64,000 bases of DNA from Ferrimonas balearica (lineage in GTDB: Bacteria > Pseudomonadota > Gammaproteobacteria > Enterobacterales > Shewanellaceae), in contig NZ_JAHVHV010000001.1 of assembly GCF_019802085.1 (NCBI RefSeq), positions 1,652,863-1,716,862 of the forward strand, in the 5' to 3' direction. This document shows positions 52,396 through 61,869 of this stretch, one piece after another (the stretch's first letter is position 1; every line of letters starts with the position of its first letter). Under the pieces are notes generated by a model. That model saw only the letters and a program-made list of their open reading frames with translations, was not told the origin of the DNA and made no database searches. Both the position numbers and the translations under genes were made by a program.

Positions 52396-53742
52396 ATGAC
52401 CAAAGCCTTAAGTACCGACTGGCACGCCCGCCGCTACCAGGAAAACAAGCAGCGGCAGGACGATCAGCGCAACCCCTTCCAGCGGGACAAAGCCCGGGTG
52501 CTGCACTCGGCGGCGTTTCGCCGGCTGCAGGCCAAGACCCAGGTGCTGGGGGTCGGCATGAACGACTTCTACCGCACCCGGCTGACCCACTCCCTGGAGG
52601 CGTCGCAGATCGGCAGCGGTCTCAACGCCCAACTGCGGCTCAAATTCCCCGACGTCGCCCCCTGGCTGGACGACCACCTGGTCGAAACCCTCTGCCTGGC
52701 CCATGACATCGGCCACCCCCCCTTCGGCCATGGCGGCGAGGTGGCGCTCAACTACATGATGCGGGAACACGGTGGCTTCGAGGGCAACGGCCAGACCTTT
52801 CGCATCCTCACCCGGCTGGAGCCCTACACCCAGGACTTCGGCATGAACCTGACCCGGCGCACCCTGCTGGGCGTGCTCAAGTACCCTGTGTGTCACGGCC
52901 TGGTGGCCAAGCCGGCCCAGCACGGCCCGGCAGCCAGCTTTCGCCAGCTCAAGGCCGCCGACTGGCAGCCGGCCAAGGCGGTGTTTGATGAGGATGGTGA
53001 GATCCTCGACTGGGTGCTCAGTGCCCTGCCGGAAGCTGAGCGGACTCAGTTCCAGCAGCTCAAACCCGCCCGGGACCCCCAAGGCCACGCCCGCAGCCGC
53101 TTCAAGTCCCTGGATTGCGCCATCATGGAGCTGGCGGACGACATCGCCTACTCGGTGCACGATCTGGAGGACGCCATTGTGCTGGGCATCGTCCAGGCCC
53201 AGCGCTGGCAGGAGCAGGTAGTAGAGCCGCTGATTCAGCGCGGCGGCCCCTTCTCCCCCACCCAGCTGGGCAAGATCAGCCAGGACCTGTTCTGCCACGA
53301 GCACCATCGACGCAAGGACGCCATCGGTACCCTGGTCAATGCCCTGGTCACCTCGGTAACCCTGGTCACGCAATCCGACGATTTCACCCTGCCACTGCTG
53401 GCGCGCATCGCCCGCCTGGAACCGGACCACCACGCCCTGCTCAAGGTGCTCAAGGGGTTTGTCTACACCGACGTCATTCGCAAGCCCGAGGTACAGCTGC
53501 TGGAGTTCAAGGGCCAGCAGATGGTGATGGAGCTGTTCGAAGCCTTCGCCTCGGATCCGGAGCGCCTGCTGCCGGTGACCACGGCGCGGCGCTGGCAGGA
53601 TCAGGTGGCCCGAGGCCATAGCGGCAACCGAGTGATCGCCGACTACATCTCCGGCATGACCGACGAGTTTGCCGCCCGCCTGCACGAGAACCTCTTTACC
53701 CCCCGTTCGGGCAATCTGTTCGAATTGCAATCACGATTGTGA
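52396..53742 (+). CDS. dGTPase-like HD-domain triphosphohydrolase
   Basis: A 448-residue enzyme of the deoxyguanosinetriphosphate triphosphohydrolase family. The start with [20 protein letters not shown] and motif [13 protein letters not shown] is conserved. The HD pair is in [19 protein letters not shown] near residue 95, and a later metal Asp is in [17 protein letters not shown]. It is shorter than E. coli Dgt (505) and belongs to the dGTPase-like group. Its ATG at 52396 has AGGAGG five bases ahead. Confidence 0.88.
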   Translation: MTKALSTDWHARRYQENKQRQDDQRNPFQRDKARVLHSAAFRRLQAKTQVLGVGMNDFYRTRLTHSLEASQIGSGLNAQLRLKFPDVAPWLDDHLVETLCLAHDIGHPPFGHGGEVALNYMMREHGGFEGNGQTFRILTRLEPYTQDFGMNLTRRTLLGVLKYPVCHGLVAKPAQHGPAASFRQLKAADWQPAKAVFDEDGEILDWVLSALPEAERTQFQQLKPARDPQGHARSRFKSLDCAIMELADDIAYSVHDLEDAIVLGIVQAQRWQEQVVEPLIQRGGPFSPTQLGKISQDLFCHEHHRRKDAIGTLVNALVTSVTLVTQSDDFTLPLLARIARLEPDHHALLKVLKGFVYTDVIRKPEVQLLEFKGQQMVMELFEAFASDPERLLPVTTARRWQDQVARGHSGNRVIADYISGMTDEFAARLHENLFTPRSGNLFELQSRL

Positions 53743-53799
53743 TCCATTTGTAAATGCCGTTCGTTTCGGCTCTTCGAAGCTAACAACCGGAGAGCTCAC

Positions 53800-55167
53800 A
53801 TGAAACGAATCACTCAAGCGCTGCTGCTCAGTCTGAGTGCAGTGTTCTTGGTCGCTTGTGACGATGACGACGACGACATCGTTGTGACCCCACCGCCGGT
53901 CAACCCGGTGACAAACACCTACGTGCGAGTCCTGCACGCCTCCCCCGATGCCCCCATGGTGAACATCACCGTTGATGGGGCCAACGCGCTCGAGATGGTG
54001 GACTATATGGACGCCTCAGGCTTCCTCGAGCTGGAAGCGGGCATGTACAGCATCGGCGTCGACGCCATTCTGCCCGGCGGTGACACCACGACGGTGATCG
54101 GCCCGGCGGATCTCGACCTGTCCGGTGACATCGAGTACTCGGTGGTGGCACTGGGCAAAGTGGCCGATGGCACTTTGGAGCCGCTGATCCTGATGCGCGA
54201 TAAGGCGGAGTTTGGTGCCGGCAACATCCAGCTTCAGGTGTTGCACGCCAGCCCGGATGCGCCGGCGGTAGACATCTATCTGACCGAGCCGATGGCGGAC
54301 ATCAGCATGATGGAGCCGGCCTTGGCCGCCGTGCCCTTCAAGGGGTTTAGCGACCTGATTGAAGTGGCCGCGGGGGACTACCAGGTGCGGGTAACCCCCA
54401 CCGGGGACAAGACCGTGGTGTTTGACACCGGCGGCCTGTCCCTGCCGGCGGGCACCGACCTGACCCTGGTGGCGGTCAACAACACCCTGACCGGCGAGTC
54501 GCCCATCAACGTGATGGCCTGGGCCGCCGATGGCGCCTCCATCATCGCCGACGTCAACGCCGGCAGCGAAGTGCGGGTGGTGCACGCCTCCCCGGACGCG
54601 CCGCCGGTGAACATCGTGGTGGACGGTGACACCGTGCTGATGGACGTGCCCTACACCGCCGCCAGTGGCTACCTGGGCCTGACTGCCGGGGATCACAACA
54701 TCCAGGTGGAGCCGAGCTCCAACCCGGGCATGGCCGTAATTGACGCCGACGTGACCCTGGAGGCCCTGACCGCCTATACGGTGCTGGCCATCAACAACGT
54801 GGCGGAGATCGCCCCCTGGATCGTGATGGATGAGCGTCGCCGCATCGCTACCGCCGCTCAGCTGCGCCTGCTGCACGCCTCTCCCGCCGCCGGCAACGTG
54901 GACATCTACGTGACCGCCGACATGGACATCAGCGATGACATGCCTGCCTTCACCGACGTGCCCATCATGGCCGAAACCGGCCTGGTGCAACTGGCCGCCG
55001 GCACCTACTACGTGACCGTGACCCCCACCGGCACCACAGAGCCGGCCATCGGCCCGCTGATGCTGGAGCTGGAGGCGAACATGATCTACACCGCCATCGC
55101 CCGTGACATGATGGGCGGCGGCGGACCGCTCGGGGTGATCGTCCTGGACGATTTCTTAATGGAGTAA
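53800..55167 (+). CDS. DUF4397 repeat lipoprotein
   Basis: A 455-residue exported lipoprotein with lipobox LVAC at residue ~20, directly followed by six aspartates (CDDDDDD). Four repeats of ~100 residues follow, each opening with a VLHASPDAPMVNITVDG-like strand (RVLHASPDAP, QVLHASPDAP, RVVHASPDAP, RLLHASPAAG) and containing the LAAGTYYVTVTPTG type strand: DUF4397 domains. The Asp run after the lipid Cys may keep it away from the inner membrane or on the cell surface. Function unknown. It is a single-gene unit ending at a terminator. Confidence 0.8.
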   Translation: MKRITQALLLSLSAVFLVACDDDDDDIVVTPPPVNPVTNTYVRVLHASPDAPMVNITVDGANALEMVDYMDASGFLELEAGMYSIGVDAILPGGDTTTVIGPADLDLSGDIEYSVVALGKVADGTLEPLILMRDKAEFGAGNIQLQVLHASPDAPAVDIYLTEPMADISMMEPALAAVPFKGFSDLIEVAAGDYQVRVTPTGDKTVVFDTGGLSLPAGTDLTLVAVNNTLTGESPINVMAWAADGASIIADVNAGSEVRVVHASPDAPPVNIVVDGDTVLMDVPYTAASGYLGLTAGDHNIQVEPSSNPGMAVIDADVTLEALTAYTVLAINNVAEIAPWIVMDERRRIATAAQLRLLHASPAAGNVDIYVTADMDISDDMPAFTDVPIMAETGLVQLAAGTYYVTVTPTGTTEPAIGPLMLELEANMIYTAIARDMMGGGGPLGVIVLDDFLME

Positions 55168-55178
55168 TGCCTGACCAA

Positions 55179-55208
55179 CAACGGCGCCCTCGGGCGCCGT
55201 TTCTTCTT
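55179..55208 (+). terminator. Terminator of the DUF4397 gene
   Basis: The stem AACGGCGCCC/GGGCGCCGTT with a T-rich tail, 11 bases after the stop. Confidence 0.85.
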
Positions 55209-55327
55209 GGGTAAAGCATTTCAGCAGAAGATGATTTTGAACAACATCCGCAGGTGGCAGCGTCGTTGTGGAGGCTTTGCGGGAAGGTATAGTTAAGGTA
55301 AACGCCGCGTAAGCATGGAGGGAAGTC

Positions 55328-55552
55328 ATGTTGGCACGCTTAACCATTGTTCTGCTGATTCTGGTGCTGGGCAATCTCTACTGGTGGACCCGCTATCGCC
55401 AAACCCAGACCAACCGCAACATCGACGGCCGCGAACGGGAAGCGCAGCTGGATCAACTGCAGGACCGTTGGGTCCAGTTCACCTGTGTCTCCATCATGCT
55501 GATCATGTTCCTGACCCCCTTCGCCCACGCCATCTCACAGGTCAAAGGCTGA
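55328..55552 (+). CDS. Small hypothetical membrane protein
   Basis: A 74-residue protein with an N-terminal helix (LTIVLLILVLGNLYWW) and a C-terminal helix (FTCVSIMLIMFLTPFAHAIS) flanking a polar, charged stretch. No family recognised. GGAGGGAAGTC precedes the ATG. Its own terminator is shared with the convergent marC gene. Confidence 0.65.
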   Translation: MLARLTIVLLILVLGNLYWWTRYRQTQTNRNIDGREREAQLDQLQDRWVQFTCVSIMLIMFLTPFAHAISQVKG

Positions 55553-55554
55553 TC

Positions 55555-55580
55555 AAAAACGGCGCCCTTGGGCGCCGTTC
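55555..55580. terminator. Shared bidirectional terminator
   Basis: The stem AACGGCGCCC/GGGCGCCGTT has A and T runs on its sides and lies between the small membrane gene and the convergent marC gene. It is almost identical in sequence to the hairpin at 55179. Confidence 0.82.
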
Positions 55581-55582
55581 TC

Positions 55583-56215
55583 TCATCCCACCAGGGCGGG
55601 AAAGAGCCCCTTGACCCCGGCGGCGATCACCTCGATACCGATGGAGAGCATCAACAGCCCCATGATCCGGGTGATGACGTTAATGCCGGTCTGACCCAGG
55701 ACTCGGAAGATCACCGGAGCCAGGCGGAAGATGGCCCAGCTGCAGGCACCGAAGATCACGATGGCCAGCATCATGCCCAGGGTATCGGTCACCGAGTTGT
55801 TCTCCGCGGCGAAGACGATCACCGAACTGATGGCGCCGGGGCCGGCCATCAAAGGCAGCGCCAGGGGCACCACCGCCACCGACTCCTTGGCCGCCGCTTC
55901 CCGGTCCTCCGCCTTGTTGTGTTTCACCTCACCCAGCTTGCCCTGCAGCATCGACATGGCGATAAAGATGATCAGGGTGCCGCCGGCGATGCGAAACGCC
56001 GGCAGAGAGATGCTGAACATGTCGAGGATCAGCTGCCCGGCCAGCAGGGTCACCACCAGGATCACCACCACCGCAAAGTTGGCCAGGGTGCCGGTACGCT
56101 GACGCTCCACCTCGCTCTGGTGGCTGGTCAGGGTCACGAACACCGGCAGCAGGCCGATGGGGTTGATGATGGCCACCAAACCCAAGAAAAATTGGAAGAA
56201 AAGCGTCAAATCCAC
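55583..56215 (-). CDS. MarC-family inner-membrane protein (YchE type)
   Basis: A 210-residue protein with six membrane helices. It closely follows the YchE group: FFLGLVAIINPIGLLPVFVT, FRIAGGTLIIFIAMSMLQGK, VVPLALPLMAGPGAISSVIV and GINVITRIMGLLMLSIGIE. The GTG at 56215 was chosen because upstream residues do not match the family. MarC proteins were once linked to antibiotic resistance, but the function is open. Confidence 0.85.
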   Translation of the reverse strand: MDLTLFFQFFLGLVAIINPIGLLPVFVTLTSHQSEVERQRTGTLANFAVVVILVVTLLAGQLILDMFSISLPAFRIAGGTLIIFIAMSMLQGKLGEVKHNKAEDREAAAKESVAVVPLALPLMAGPGAISSVIVFAAENNSVTDTLGMMLAIVIFGACSWAIFRLAPVIFRVLGQTGINVITRIMGLLMLSIGIEVIAAGVKGLFPALVG

Positions 56216-56615
56216 GGTGGTTGATCCCAAGTTGAACGAAGGGTTGTCAGGACGCGCGTACTTTAGCCAAACCGGCGGGTCAGGCAAAATGAATTATTTG
56301 TCGCCCCACCCCGCCATTAGGCTTAGTTTTTCTAATCCTTGACCGGCGTCACACTTTGCCCCCTACAAGCATCAGCTGAGTCGTCGAATGCGCAACTAAG
56401 TCACTCTTTGACAGGCAGTTAGGGGAAATAGAGCGGCGATGCCGCTCAATTGCCTCCCCACTCCGAGACCCGCCATCCCTGCCCTTAATTCTCTAAAGGC
56501 GAGTTGGCAAATGGCCAGCCGAGCCGGTAAAACGCAAACCCCTTGATCTTAGGATAGATTCCACGGTATTGATGCCACCAGTGAATATTGTGATCGGTCC
56601 TGTTAAGGAGCACAG
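56216..56615. other. Intergenic region without a visible gene
   Basis: This 400-base region separates marC from the saccharopine-dehydrogenase-like gene. It is less GC-rich than its surroundings. The only structure seen is the hairpin GAGCGGC/GCCGCTC at 56431-56447. It holds the divergent promoters of both neighbours; no boxes are convincing. Confidence 0.6.
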
Positions 56616-57662
56616 ATGTCATGGATGATCTACGGGGCCACCGGCTACACCGGCGTCCTGATCGCTGAAGAAGCGGTAAAACGGGGGCTGCGTCCCCTGC
56701 TGGCCGGCCGTGACTCGGCCAAACTGGACGCGCTGGCCCAGCGCCTGGGGCTGGAATACCGGACGGTGAGCCTGGATGGGGACCTGGAAGCGGCCCTGGC
56801 CGATCAGACCCTGGTGCTGCACTGCGCCGGCCCCTTCTCCGCCACCGCCGAGCCCATGCTCCAGGCGTGCCTGGCCAGCGGCACCCACTACCTGGACATC
56901 ACCGGGGAGATCGCGGTGTTTGAGCGGGCCGCCCAACTCGACAAGACTGCCCGGGAGGCGGGGGTGGCCCTGATCCCCGGGGTGGGGTTCGACGTCATTC
57001 CCACCGATTGCCTGGCCGCCCGACTCAAGGCTGCCATGCCCGACGCTGTGACGCTGGCCCTGGGGTTTGATTCCCGCTCTGGATTCTCGCCGGGTACGGC
57101 CAAAACGTCGGTGGAGGCGCTGCCCCAGGGCGGCATGGTGCGCCGACAGGGCCAACTGCAACCGGTGCCCCTGGCCTATCAGCAAGAGTCCATCGATTTT
57201 GGTGGCGGGCGCAAGCACGCGGTCACCATCCCCTGGGGCGACGTGGCCACCGCCTGGCACAGCACCGGCATTCCCGATATCGAGGTCTATCTGCCGATGT
57301 CGCCCCGCAAGGCCAAACAGCTCAAACGCCTCAACGCCGTGCGCGCCATTCTGGGCTGGGGCTGGGTGCAGCGCTACCTCAAAGGGCGCATCGAGCAGCA
57401 GGTGACCGGTCCCAGCCCCGAAGAGCGGGCCGACAGCCCAACCTGGGTCTGGGGCCGGGTCCGCAACGCCGCCGGGGCGCAATTGGTGGGGCGGGTGCAG
57501 GTGGCCAACGGCTACGAGCTGACCGTAACCGGCGCCCTGGCGATGGTGGAACGGGTGCTTGAGGAGAACCCCAGCGGCTTTCTCACCCCCTCATCCCTGG
57601 CCGGCTGGCAACTGGTGGAACAGTTGCCCGGCTCCACCGCCATCACCCTGACCGAGGATTAG
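56616..57662 (+). CDS. Saccharopine dehydrogenase-like NAD(P)-binding oxidoreductase
   Basis: A 348-residue protein with a Rossmann nucleotide site at the N terminus (WMIYGATGYTGVLIAEEAVK, close to a GATGYTG motif) and the segment VLHCAGPFSATAEPMLQACL, then GTHYLDITGE. This is the trans-acting enoyl-reductase/saccharopine dehydrogenase NADP-binding type. True lysine-pathway activity is unlikely because the C-terminal lysine-synthesis domain is missing. Stop codons overlap with the convergent TM2 gene. Confidence 0.75.
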   Translation: MSWMIYGATGYTGVLIAEEAVKRGLRPLLAGRDSAKLDALAQRLGLEYRTVSLDGDLEAALADQTLVLHCAGPFSATAEPMLQACLASGTHYLDITGEIAVFERAAQLDKTAREAGVALIPGVGFDVIPTDCLAARLKAAMPDAVTLALGFDSRSGFSPGTAKTSVEALPQGGMVRRQGQLQPVPLAYQQESIDFGGGRKHAVTIPWGDVATAWHSTGIPDIEVYLPMSPRKAKQLKRLNAVRAILGWGWVQRYLKGRIEQQVTGPSPEERADSPTWVWGRVRNAAGAQLVGRVQVANGYELTVTGALAMVERVLEENPSGFLTPSSLAGWQLVEQLPGSTAITLTED

Positions 57663-57985
57663 GCGGACTTCAGACACCAGCGGCGGTAGAACTGCGCCGG
57701 CGCCATGCGGGCCAGCTGCAGGCTGTCCCGCAACGCCAGAGCGGTGGGCACCAGAGTCCAGCAAAACAGCAGGTAGAGGGTGCCCCGGGCCGGTTCCCCC
57801 AGGTAGAACTTGTGGGCACCAAAGCTGCCCAGGTAGAGGCTCAGGCGGCGGGCCAGGCGCTGGCTGCGCAGGTTGGGGTCCATGCCCGCCAGGGCATCCA
57901 GCCCCTGTCCGGCGTAGCAGTGTTCACACAAGATCTGGTGGTCAGTGACGCTGGAGCAGCACTGGGGACAACGGTTCTGACTCAT
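57659..57985 (-). CDS. Zinc-ribbon TM2 domain protein
   Basis: A 108-residue protein. The N-terminal ribbon has CPQC and CEHC cysteine pairs. A TM2 part follows with the aromatic-rich turn FGAHKFYLGEPARGTLYLLF and two helices. TM2 proteins are membrane proteins of unknown function, sometimes involved in sensing. Confidence 0.72.
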   Translation of the reverse strand: MSQNRCPQCCSSVTDHQILCEHCYAGQGLDALAGMDPNLRSQRLARRLSLYLGSFGAHKFYLGEPARGTLYLLFCWTLVPTALALRDSLQLARMAPAQFYRRWCLKSA

Positions 57986-58087
57986 CGAGGGGCACTCCCA
58001 AAAGGTGATGCCCCCATTTTAGGTACAGCTGTACGCTCAAATCCCCCACCTGAATCACACTAATTCAGCCGCTTGCGCATGGAGCAC

Positions 58088-58113
58088 AAAAAAAGCGCCC
58101 CGAAGGGCGCTTT
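58088..58113 (-). terminator. pst operon terminator
   Basis: The stem AAGCGCCC/GGGCGCTT with seven T residues on the minus strand, 22 bases after the pstB stop. Confidence 0.88.
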
Positions 58114-58134
58114 GACTTGCGGGTGGGTTGTTGC

Positions 58135-58884
58135 TCAGCCAAAGTCCCCGGTGATGTAACCGTGGGTACGTTTGTCTTGGGGGGCCGTGAAGATCTGCTC
58201 AGTCTCGCCGTGCTCCACCAGCTCCCCCATCAGGAAGAAGGCGGTCTTGTCGGCGATGCGACGGGCCTGGGCCATGGAGTGGGTCACAATCACCACGGTG
58301 AACTCCTTGCGCAGGTCCTCCATCAGCTCCTCGATGCGGGCGGTGGCGATGGGATCGAGCGCTGAGGTGGGCTCGTCCATCAGGATGACGTCGGGCTTCA
58401 TGGCGATGGTTCGGGCGATGCACAGACGCTGCTGCTGGCCGCCGGACAGGCCGAAAGCGTGGCTGTTCAGGCGATCTTTCACCTCGTCCCACAGGGCGGC
58501 GCTGCGCAGGGCCTTCTCAACGATGGCATCCAGCTGCTTCTTGTCCTTGAGCCCCTGGGCCTTCTGGCCGTACGCCACGTTCTCGTAGATGCTCATCGGG
58601 AAGGGGTTGGGTTTCTGGAACACCATGCCACAGCGCATGCGCAGCTTGCGCACGTCCACGTCGGCGTAGATGTCGGCGCCGTCCATTTTGACGCTGCCGT
58701 CGATGCGCACACCGGCGATAAGGTCGTTCATCCGGTTCAGGGTGCGCAGCAGGGTGGACTTGCCGCAACCGGAGGGGCCGATAAAGGCGGTCACCTGCTT
58801 CTTGGGGATCACCAGCTCGATGGACTTCAGGGCTTGGTTGTCGCCGTAGTACAGGTCCAGGTCTTTGATTTCAAAAGTGTTCAT
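58135..58884 (-). CDS. pstB: Phosphate ABC transporter ATP-binding protein PstB
   Basis: A 249-residue ATPase. Walker [21 protein letters not shown], signature [14 protein letters not shown], Walker [13 protein letters not shown] and switch histidine VTHSM are all present. It powers high-affinity phosphate uptake. No phoU follows; a terminator lies right after it. Confidence 0.95.
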   Translation of the reverse strand: MNTFEIKDLDLYYGDNQALKSIELVIPKKQVTAFIGPSGCGKSTLLRTLNRMNDLIAGVRIDGSVKMDGADIYADVDVRKLRMRCGMVFQKPNPFPMSIYENVAYGQKAQGLKDKKQLDAIVEKALRSAALWDEVKDRLNSHAFGLSGGQQQRLCIARTIAMKPDVILMDEPTSALDPIATARIEELMEDLRKEFTVVIVTHSMAQARRIADKTAFFLMGELVEHGETEQIFTAPQDKRTHGYITGDFG

Positions 58885-58908
58885 TGTCGTCTACCGCAAA
58901 AATTCTGT

Positions 58909-59754
58909 TTAGTAAGTGGCTTTACTGAATTTGGTGGAGATGTACTTGGTCACCAAGTTGATCCCCAGGACCACGAGCACCAGCACGGTGGCCGTCGCAA
59001 AGGCCATGTTCCAGTCGTGCTGGGTGTAGAGCTCGGTGGTCAGCATGTACAGGTGCACAGTCAGGGTCCGGCCGGAGTCGAATACGGACTCGGGGATCCG
59101 GGCCACCATGCCCGCGGTGAGGAACACCGGGGCGGATTCGCCCACGATCCGGCCGATGGACAGGATCAGCGAGGTGACGATCCCGGGCATGGCCGCCGGC
59201 AGGATGACCCGCCAGATGGTGTACAGTCGCGAGGCACCCAGACCAAAGGAGGCTTCGCGGTAGGACAGAGGTACAGCAATGATGGCTTCCTCGGTGGTGC
59301 GGATGATCACCGGCAGGATGAGGATCCCCAGGGTGAGACCGCCGGACAGGATGGAGAAACCCAGTCCCAGGGCCACGACGAAGAAGGTCATGCCAAACAG
59401 GCCGTAAACGATGGAGGGGATCCCCGCCAACGCTTCGGTACAGAAACGCACCAGTTTCACCACCTTGCTGCCGGGCTTGGCGTACTCGGTCAGGTAGATG
59501 GCGGTCATGATGCCGATGGGGGCGGCGATGGCGATGGAGAGCAGCACCATGTACACGGTGGCGACAATCATCGGCCAGATCCCCTCTTCATCACCGGTAC
59601 GGGTGTAGTTGTCGGTGATGAAGCTCCAGTCAACGTAGGCGATGCCGTTGCTGACGATGTAGAACAGGATCCAGACCAGGAAGCCCATGGTGAGCACCGC
59701 GGAGGACCAGATCAGCCCCTTGAGAACCGTGTCTTTTTGCTCGTGGGAAATCAT
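58909..59754 (-). CDS. pstA: Phosphate ABC transporter permease PstA
   Basis: A 281-residue inner-membrane protein with six helices. The PstA segment EALAGIPSIVYGLFGMTFFV and the EAA loop PLSYREASFGLGASRLYTIW that contacts PstB are visible. Length agrees with E. coli PstA (296). Two bases separate it from pstC. Confidence 0.93.
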   Translation of the reverse strand: MISHEQKDTVLKGLIWSSAVLTMGFLVWILFYIVSNGIAYVDWSFITDNYTRTGDEEGIWPMIVATVYMVLLSIAIAAPIGIMTAIYLTEYAKPGSKVVKLVRFCTEALAGIPSIVYGLFGMTFFVVALGLGFSILSGGLTLGILILPVIIRTTEEAIIAVPLSYREASFGLGASRLYTIWRVILPAAMPGIVTSLILSIGRIVGESAPVFLTAGMVARIPESVFDSGRTLTVHLYMLTTELYTQHDWNMAFATATVLVLVVLGINLVTKYISTKFSKATY

Positions 59755-59755
59755 C

Positions 59756-60670
59756 TTATTTGGCCTTCTCGCGGTTGAGGTACATCAGGGTGCCGTTGAG
59801 CAGCATGACGAACACCAGCAGGACCACGCCGCTGGCGTAGAGGGCGCTGGCGTGCACACCGGTCGCGTAGGACATCTCCAGGGCGATGTTGGCGGTCAGG
59901 GTTCGGGCGGAATCTAGGATGCCCTCGGGCATGGCGGGGGTGTTCCCCATCACCATGATGATCGCCATGGTTTCGCCAACGGCACGGGCCACGCCCAGGA
60001 TGATGCCGGTCAGGATGCCGGAGCGGGCCGCGGGAATGAGCACGTTAAAGATGGTGTGGATGTGGGAGGCGCCCAGGGCCAGGGAGCCCTCCTTGTACTG
60101 GCGCGGCACGGCGCGCAGGGAGGTCTCGGACACGGCGATCACCGTGGGCAGAATCATGATGGCCAGCACCACGGCCCCGGCCAGTACGGTGGCACCGGAG
60201 GGGACACCGAACACGTCCTCAATCAGCGGTACAATCACCACCAGGCCGAAAAAGCCGTACACCACGGAAGGAATACCGGCCAGCAGCTCGATGGCCGGGC
60301 GCATGATGTTCACCACGCGCTGGGGGGCGATCTCCGCCAGGAAGATGGCGGTCATGACGCCCACCGGCACCCCGAGGACCACGGCGACGGCGGTGGCCAG
60401 CAGTGAGCCGACGATCATCGGCGCGATGCCGTACAGTGCCGGCGGCAGCCAGTGCACGCCGAATACCATGCCACCCACCCCGGCCTCATCGAAAGAGGCG
60501 TAGCTCTCCTTGACGAGGAAGAAGCCGATGGTGACCACTGAGGCGACGCCGATAAAGGCACTGAGCATGAACAGCGCGTGGAACGCGTGCTCAACGAAGT
60601 CGCGGCGGCGAGAACTCGCCAGGGCCCGCTCCGTATCTTGAACTTGAAGTGCAGCGTTAACTTCAGACAT
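59756..60670 (-). CDS. pstC: Phosphate ABC transporter permease PstC
   Basis: A 304-residue inner-membrane protein, paralogous to PstA. ELLAGIPSVVYGFFGLVVIV and the EAA loop PRQYKEGSLALGASHIHTIF are conserved. A long N-terminal cytoplasmic tail precedes the first helix. The segment between pstS and this start holds a hairpin. Confidence 0.93.
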   Translation of the reverse strand: MSEVNAALQVQDTERALASSRRRDFVEHAFHALFMLSAFIGVASVVTIGFFLVKESYASFDEAGVGGMVFGVHWLPPALYGIAPMIVGSLLATAVAVVLGVPVGVMTAIFLAEIAPQRVVNIMRPAIELLAGIPSVVYGFFGLVVIVPLIEDVFGVPSGATVLAGAVVLAIMILPTVIAVSETSLRAVPRQYKEGSLALGASHIHTIFNVLIPAARSGILTGIILGVARAVGETMAIIMVMGNTPAMPEGILDSARTLTANIALEMSYATGVHASALYASGVVLLVFVMLLNGTLMYLNREKAK

Positions 60671-60703
60671 AAATCTTTAACAACCCTAAGTAACCCACAA
60701 ACA

Positions 60704-60727
60704 GGCTGCGGCACCCCTGCCGCAGCC
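60704..60727 (-). terminator. Intraoperon hairpin between pstS and pstC
   Basis: A 9-bp stem GGCTGCGGC/GCCGCAGCC in the 92-base gap, followed on the minus strand by a TGTTTG tract. It may end part of the transcripts after pstS, or protect its 3' end, making the binding protein more abundant than the permeases. Confidence 0.55.
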
Positions 60728-60762
60728 CGTCTTATTCGCAATGCCCTTGGGCAGCGCTGGCC

Positions 60763-61578
60763 TTATTTGGCCGGTACGTAGCCTTTCTGAGCGACGATGG
60801 ACTGGCCTTCTTCAGACAGAATCCAGTCGATGAACGCCTGGGCGTACTGAGGGGTCTTGGGACCGGTCATCAGTACGAAGGAGCGAGCTACCGGGTAGGA
60901 CTGGTTCTGAACGTTGGCCACTGCAGCGTCAACGCCGTTGATGTCCAGTGCCTTAACGGAGCCGTCCACGGTACCCAGAGAGATGTAACCAATGGCGCGG
61001 GGGTTCTGACCGGAGGTGGTCTTCACCATGCCGTTACCGTTGGCCACCTGGGCACGGGGGGAGATGGCGGACACTTTCTTGCCAGCGATGGTTTGCTTCA
61101 GGCCCAGTACGTCTTCGAAGCCGGCACGGGTACCGGAAGCGGAGTCACGGGTCACGGCCACGATGGGGGCTTTCTCACCGCCCACTTCGGACCAGTCCTT
61201 GATCTCACCGCGGTAGATGGCGGCAACCTGCTCGGTGGTCAGGTTCTCAATCTTGTTGCTCGGGTGAACCACAACGGCGATGCCGTCGTTGGCGATGATG
61301 ATGCGCTCGACACCGGCTTCCACTTCGCTGTCAGCCACAGCGCGAGAGGCCATACCGATGTGGGAGGTGCCCTGGTTGGCAGCACGGATACCGGCGGAAG
61401 AACCCGGGCCCTGTACTTCAACGAAGTTGCCGGTCTTCTTGGTGTAGGTCTCGGCCAGGACTTCCATCAGGCTGGTCATGGAGTTGGAACCAGAAACAGT
61501 GATGGTTTCGCCAGCAATGGCGCTGGACGCGGTGAACATGGAGAACAGCGCCAGGGCGCCAGCAGCAAATTTTTTCAT
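60763..61578 (-). CDS. pstS: Phosphate-binding periplasmic protein PstS
   Basis: A 271-residue protein with a signal peptide (cleavage near ASSAIAGE). Phosphate-contact segments are VSGSNSMTSLMEVL, GPGSSAGIRAANQG and VTRDSASGTRAGFED. It is of the shorter PstS type found in Vibrio and Shewanella (E. coli 346). The start at 61578 is followed by a classic basic-hydrophobic leader. Confidence 0.93.
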   Translation of the reverse strand: MKKFAAGALALFSMFTASSAIAGETITVSGSNSMTSLMEVLAETYTKKTGNFVEVQGPGSSAGIRAANQGTSHIGMASRAVADSEVEAGVERIIIANDGIAVVVHPSNKIENLTTEQVAAIYRGEIKDWSEVGGEKAPIVAVTRDSASGTRAGFEDVLGLKQTIAGKKVSAISPRAQVANGNGMVKTTSGQNPRAIGYISLGTVDGSVKALDINGVDAAVANVQNQSYPVARSFVLMTGPKTPQYAQAFIDWILSEEGQSIVAQKGYVPAK

Positions 61579-61647
61579 GGTTAAAAACCCTAGATTCCTT
61601 GTTAGTGCCACTCTCTCTTGGCGGCGGATGCATTAGGCCAAAACCGG

Positions 61648-61654
61648 ATGACAG
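61648..61654 (-). promoter_or_regulatory. Possible Pho-box half site
   Basis: One CTGTCAT on the minus strand lies 70 bases before pstS. The second half site 11 bases away (AGTGAAA) is poor, so PhoB control is only suspected. Confidence 0.3.
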
Positions 61655-61790
61655 TTTTATTTCACTACTGTGCCAATTCGATGTCATGCCCACATTTTCT
61701 ATAAATTACAGTCAGATAGATGATGTCATTTTTTTGATTTTTTGCAGGAAATACGAATTGGGAGCGGGTGGAGTTGTGCTTGGCAGGCAT

Positions 61791-61824
61791 AAAAAAGGCG
61801 CCGATTTTCAAAGAGATCGGCGCC
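61791..61824 (-). terminator. Terminator of the 61870 gene
   Basis: The stem GGCGCCGAT/ATCGGCGCC with six T residues on the minus strand, 46 bases past the stop. Confidence 0.85.
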
Positions 61825-61869
61825 TGGCAGTTTGGATTCGGAAGTGTTTTTCGTGGTCCCAAGACGGAG

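Noticed and set aside
52408..53730. Long open frame opposite the dGTPase-like gene
   Set aside because: Antisense shadow; the plus strand has all HD-family motifs.
56431..56447. Hairpin GAGCGGC/GCCGCTC as terminator
   Set aside because: No T-run on either side and no gene ending near it.
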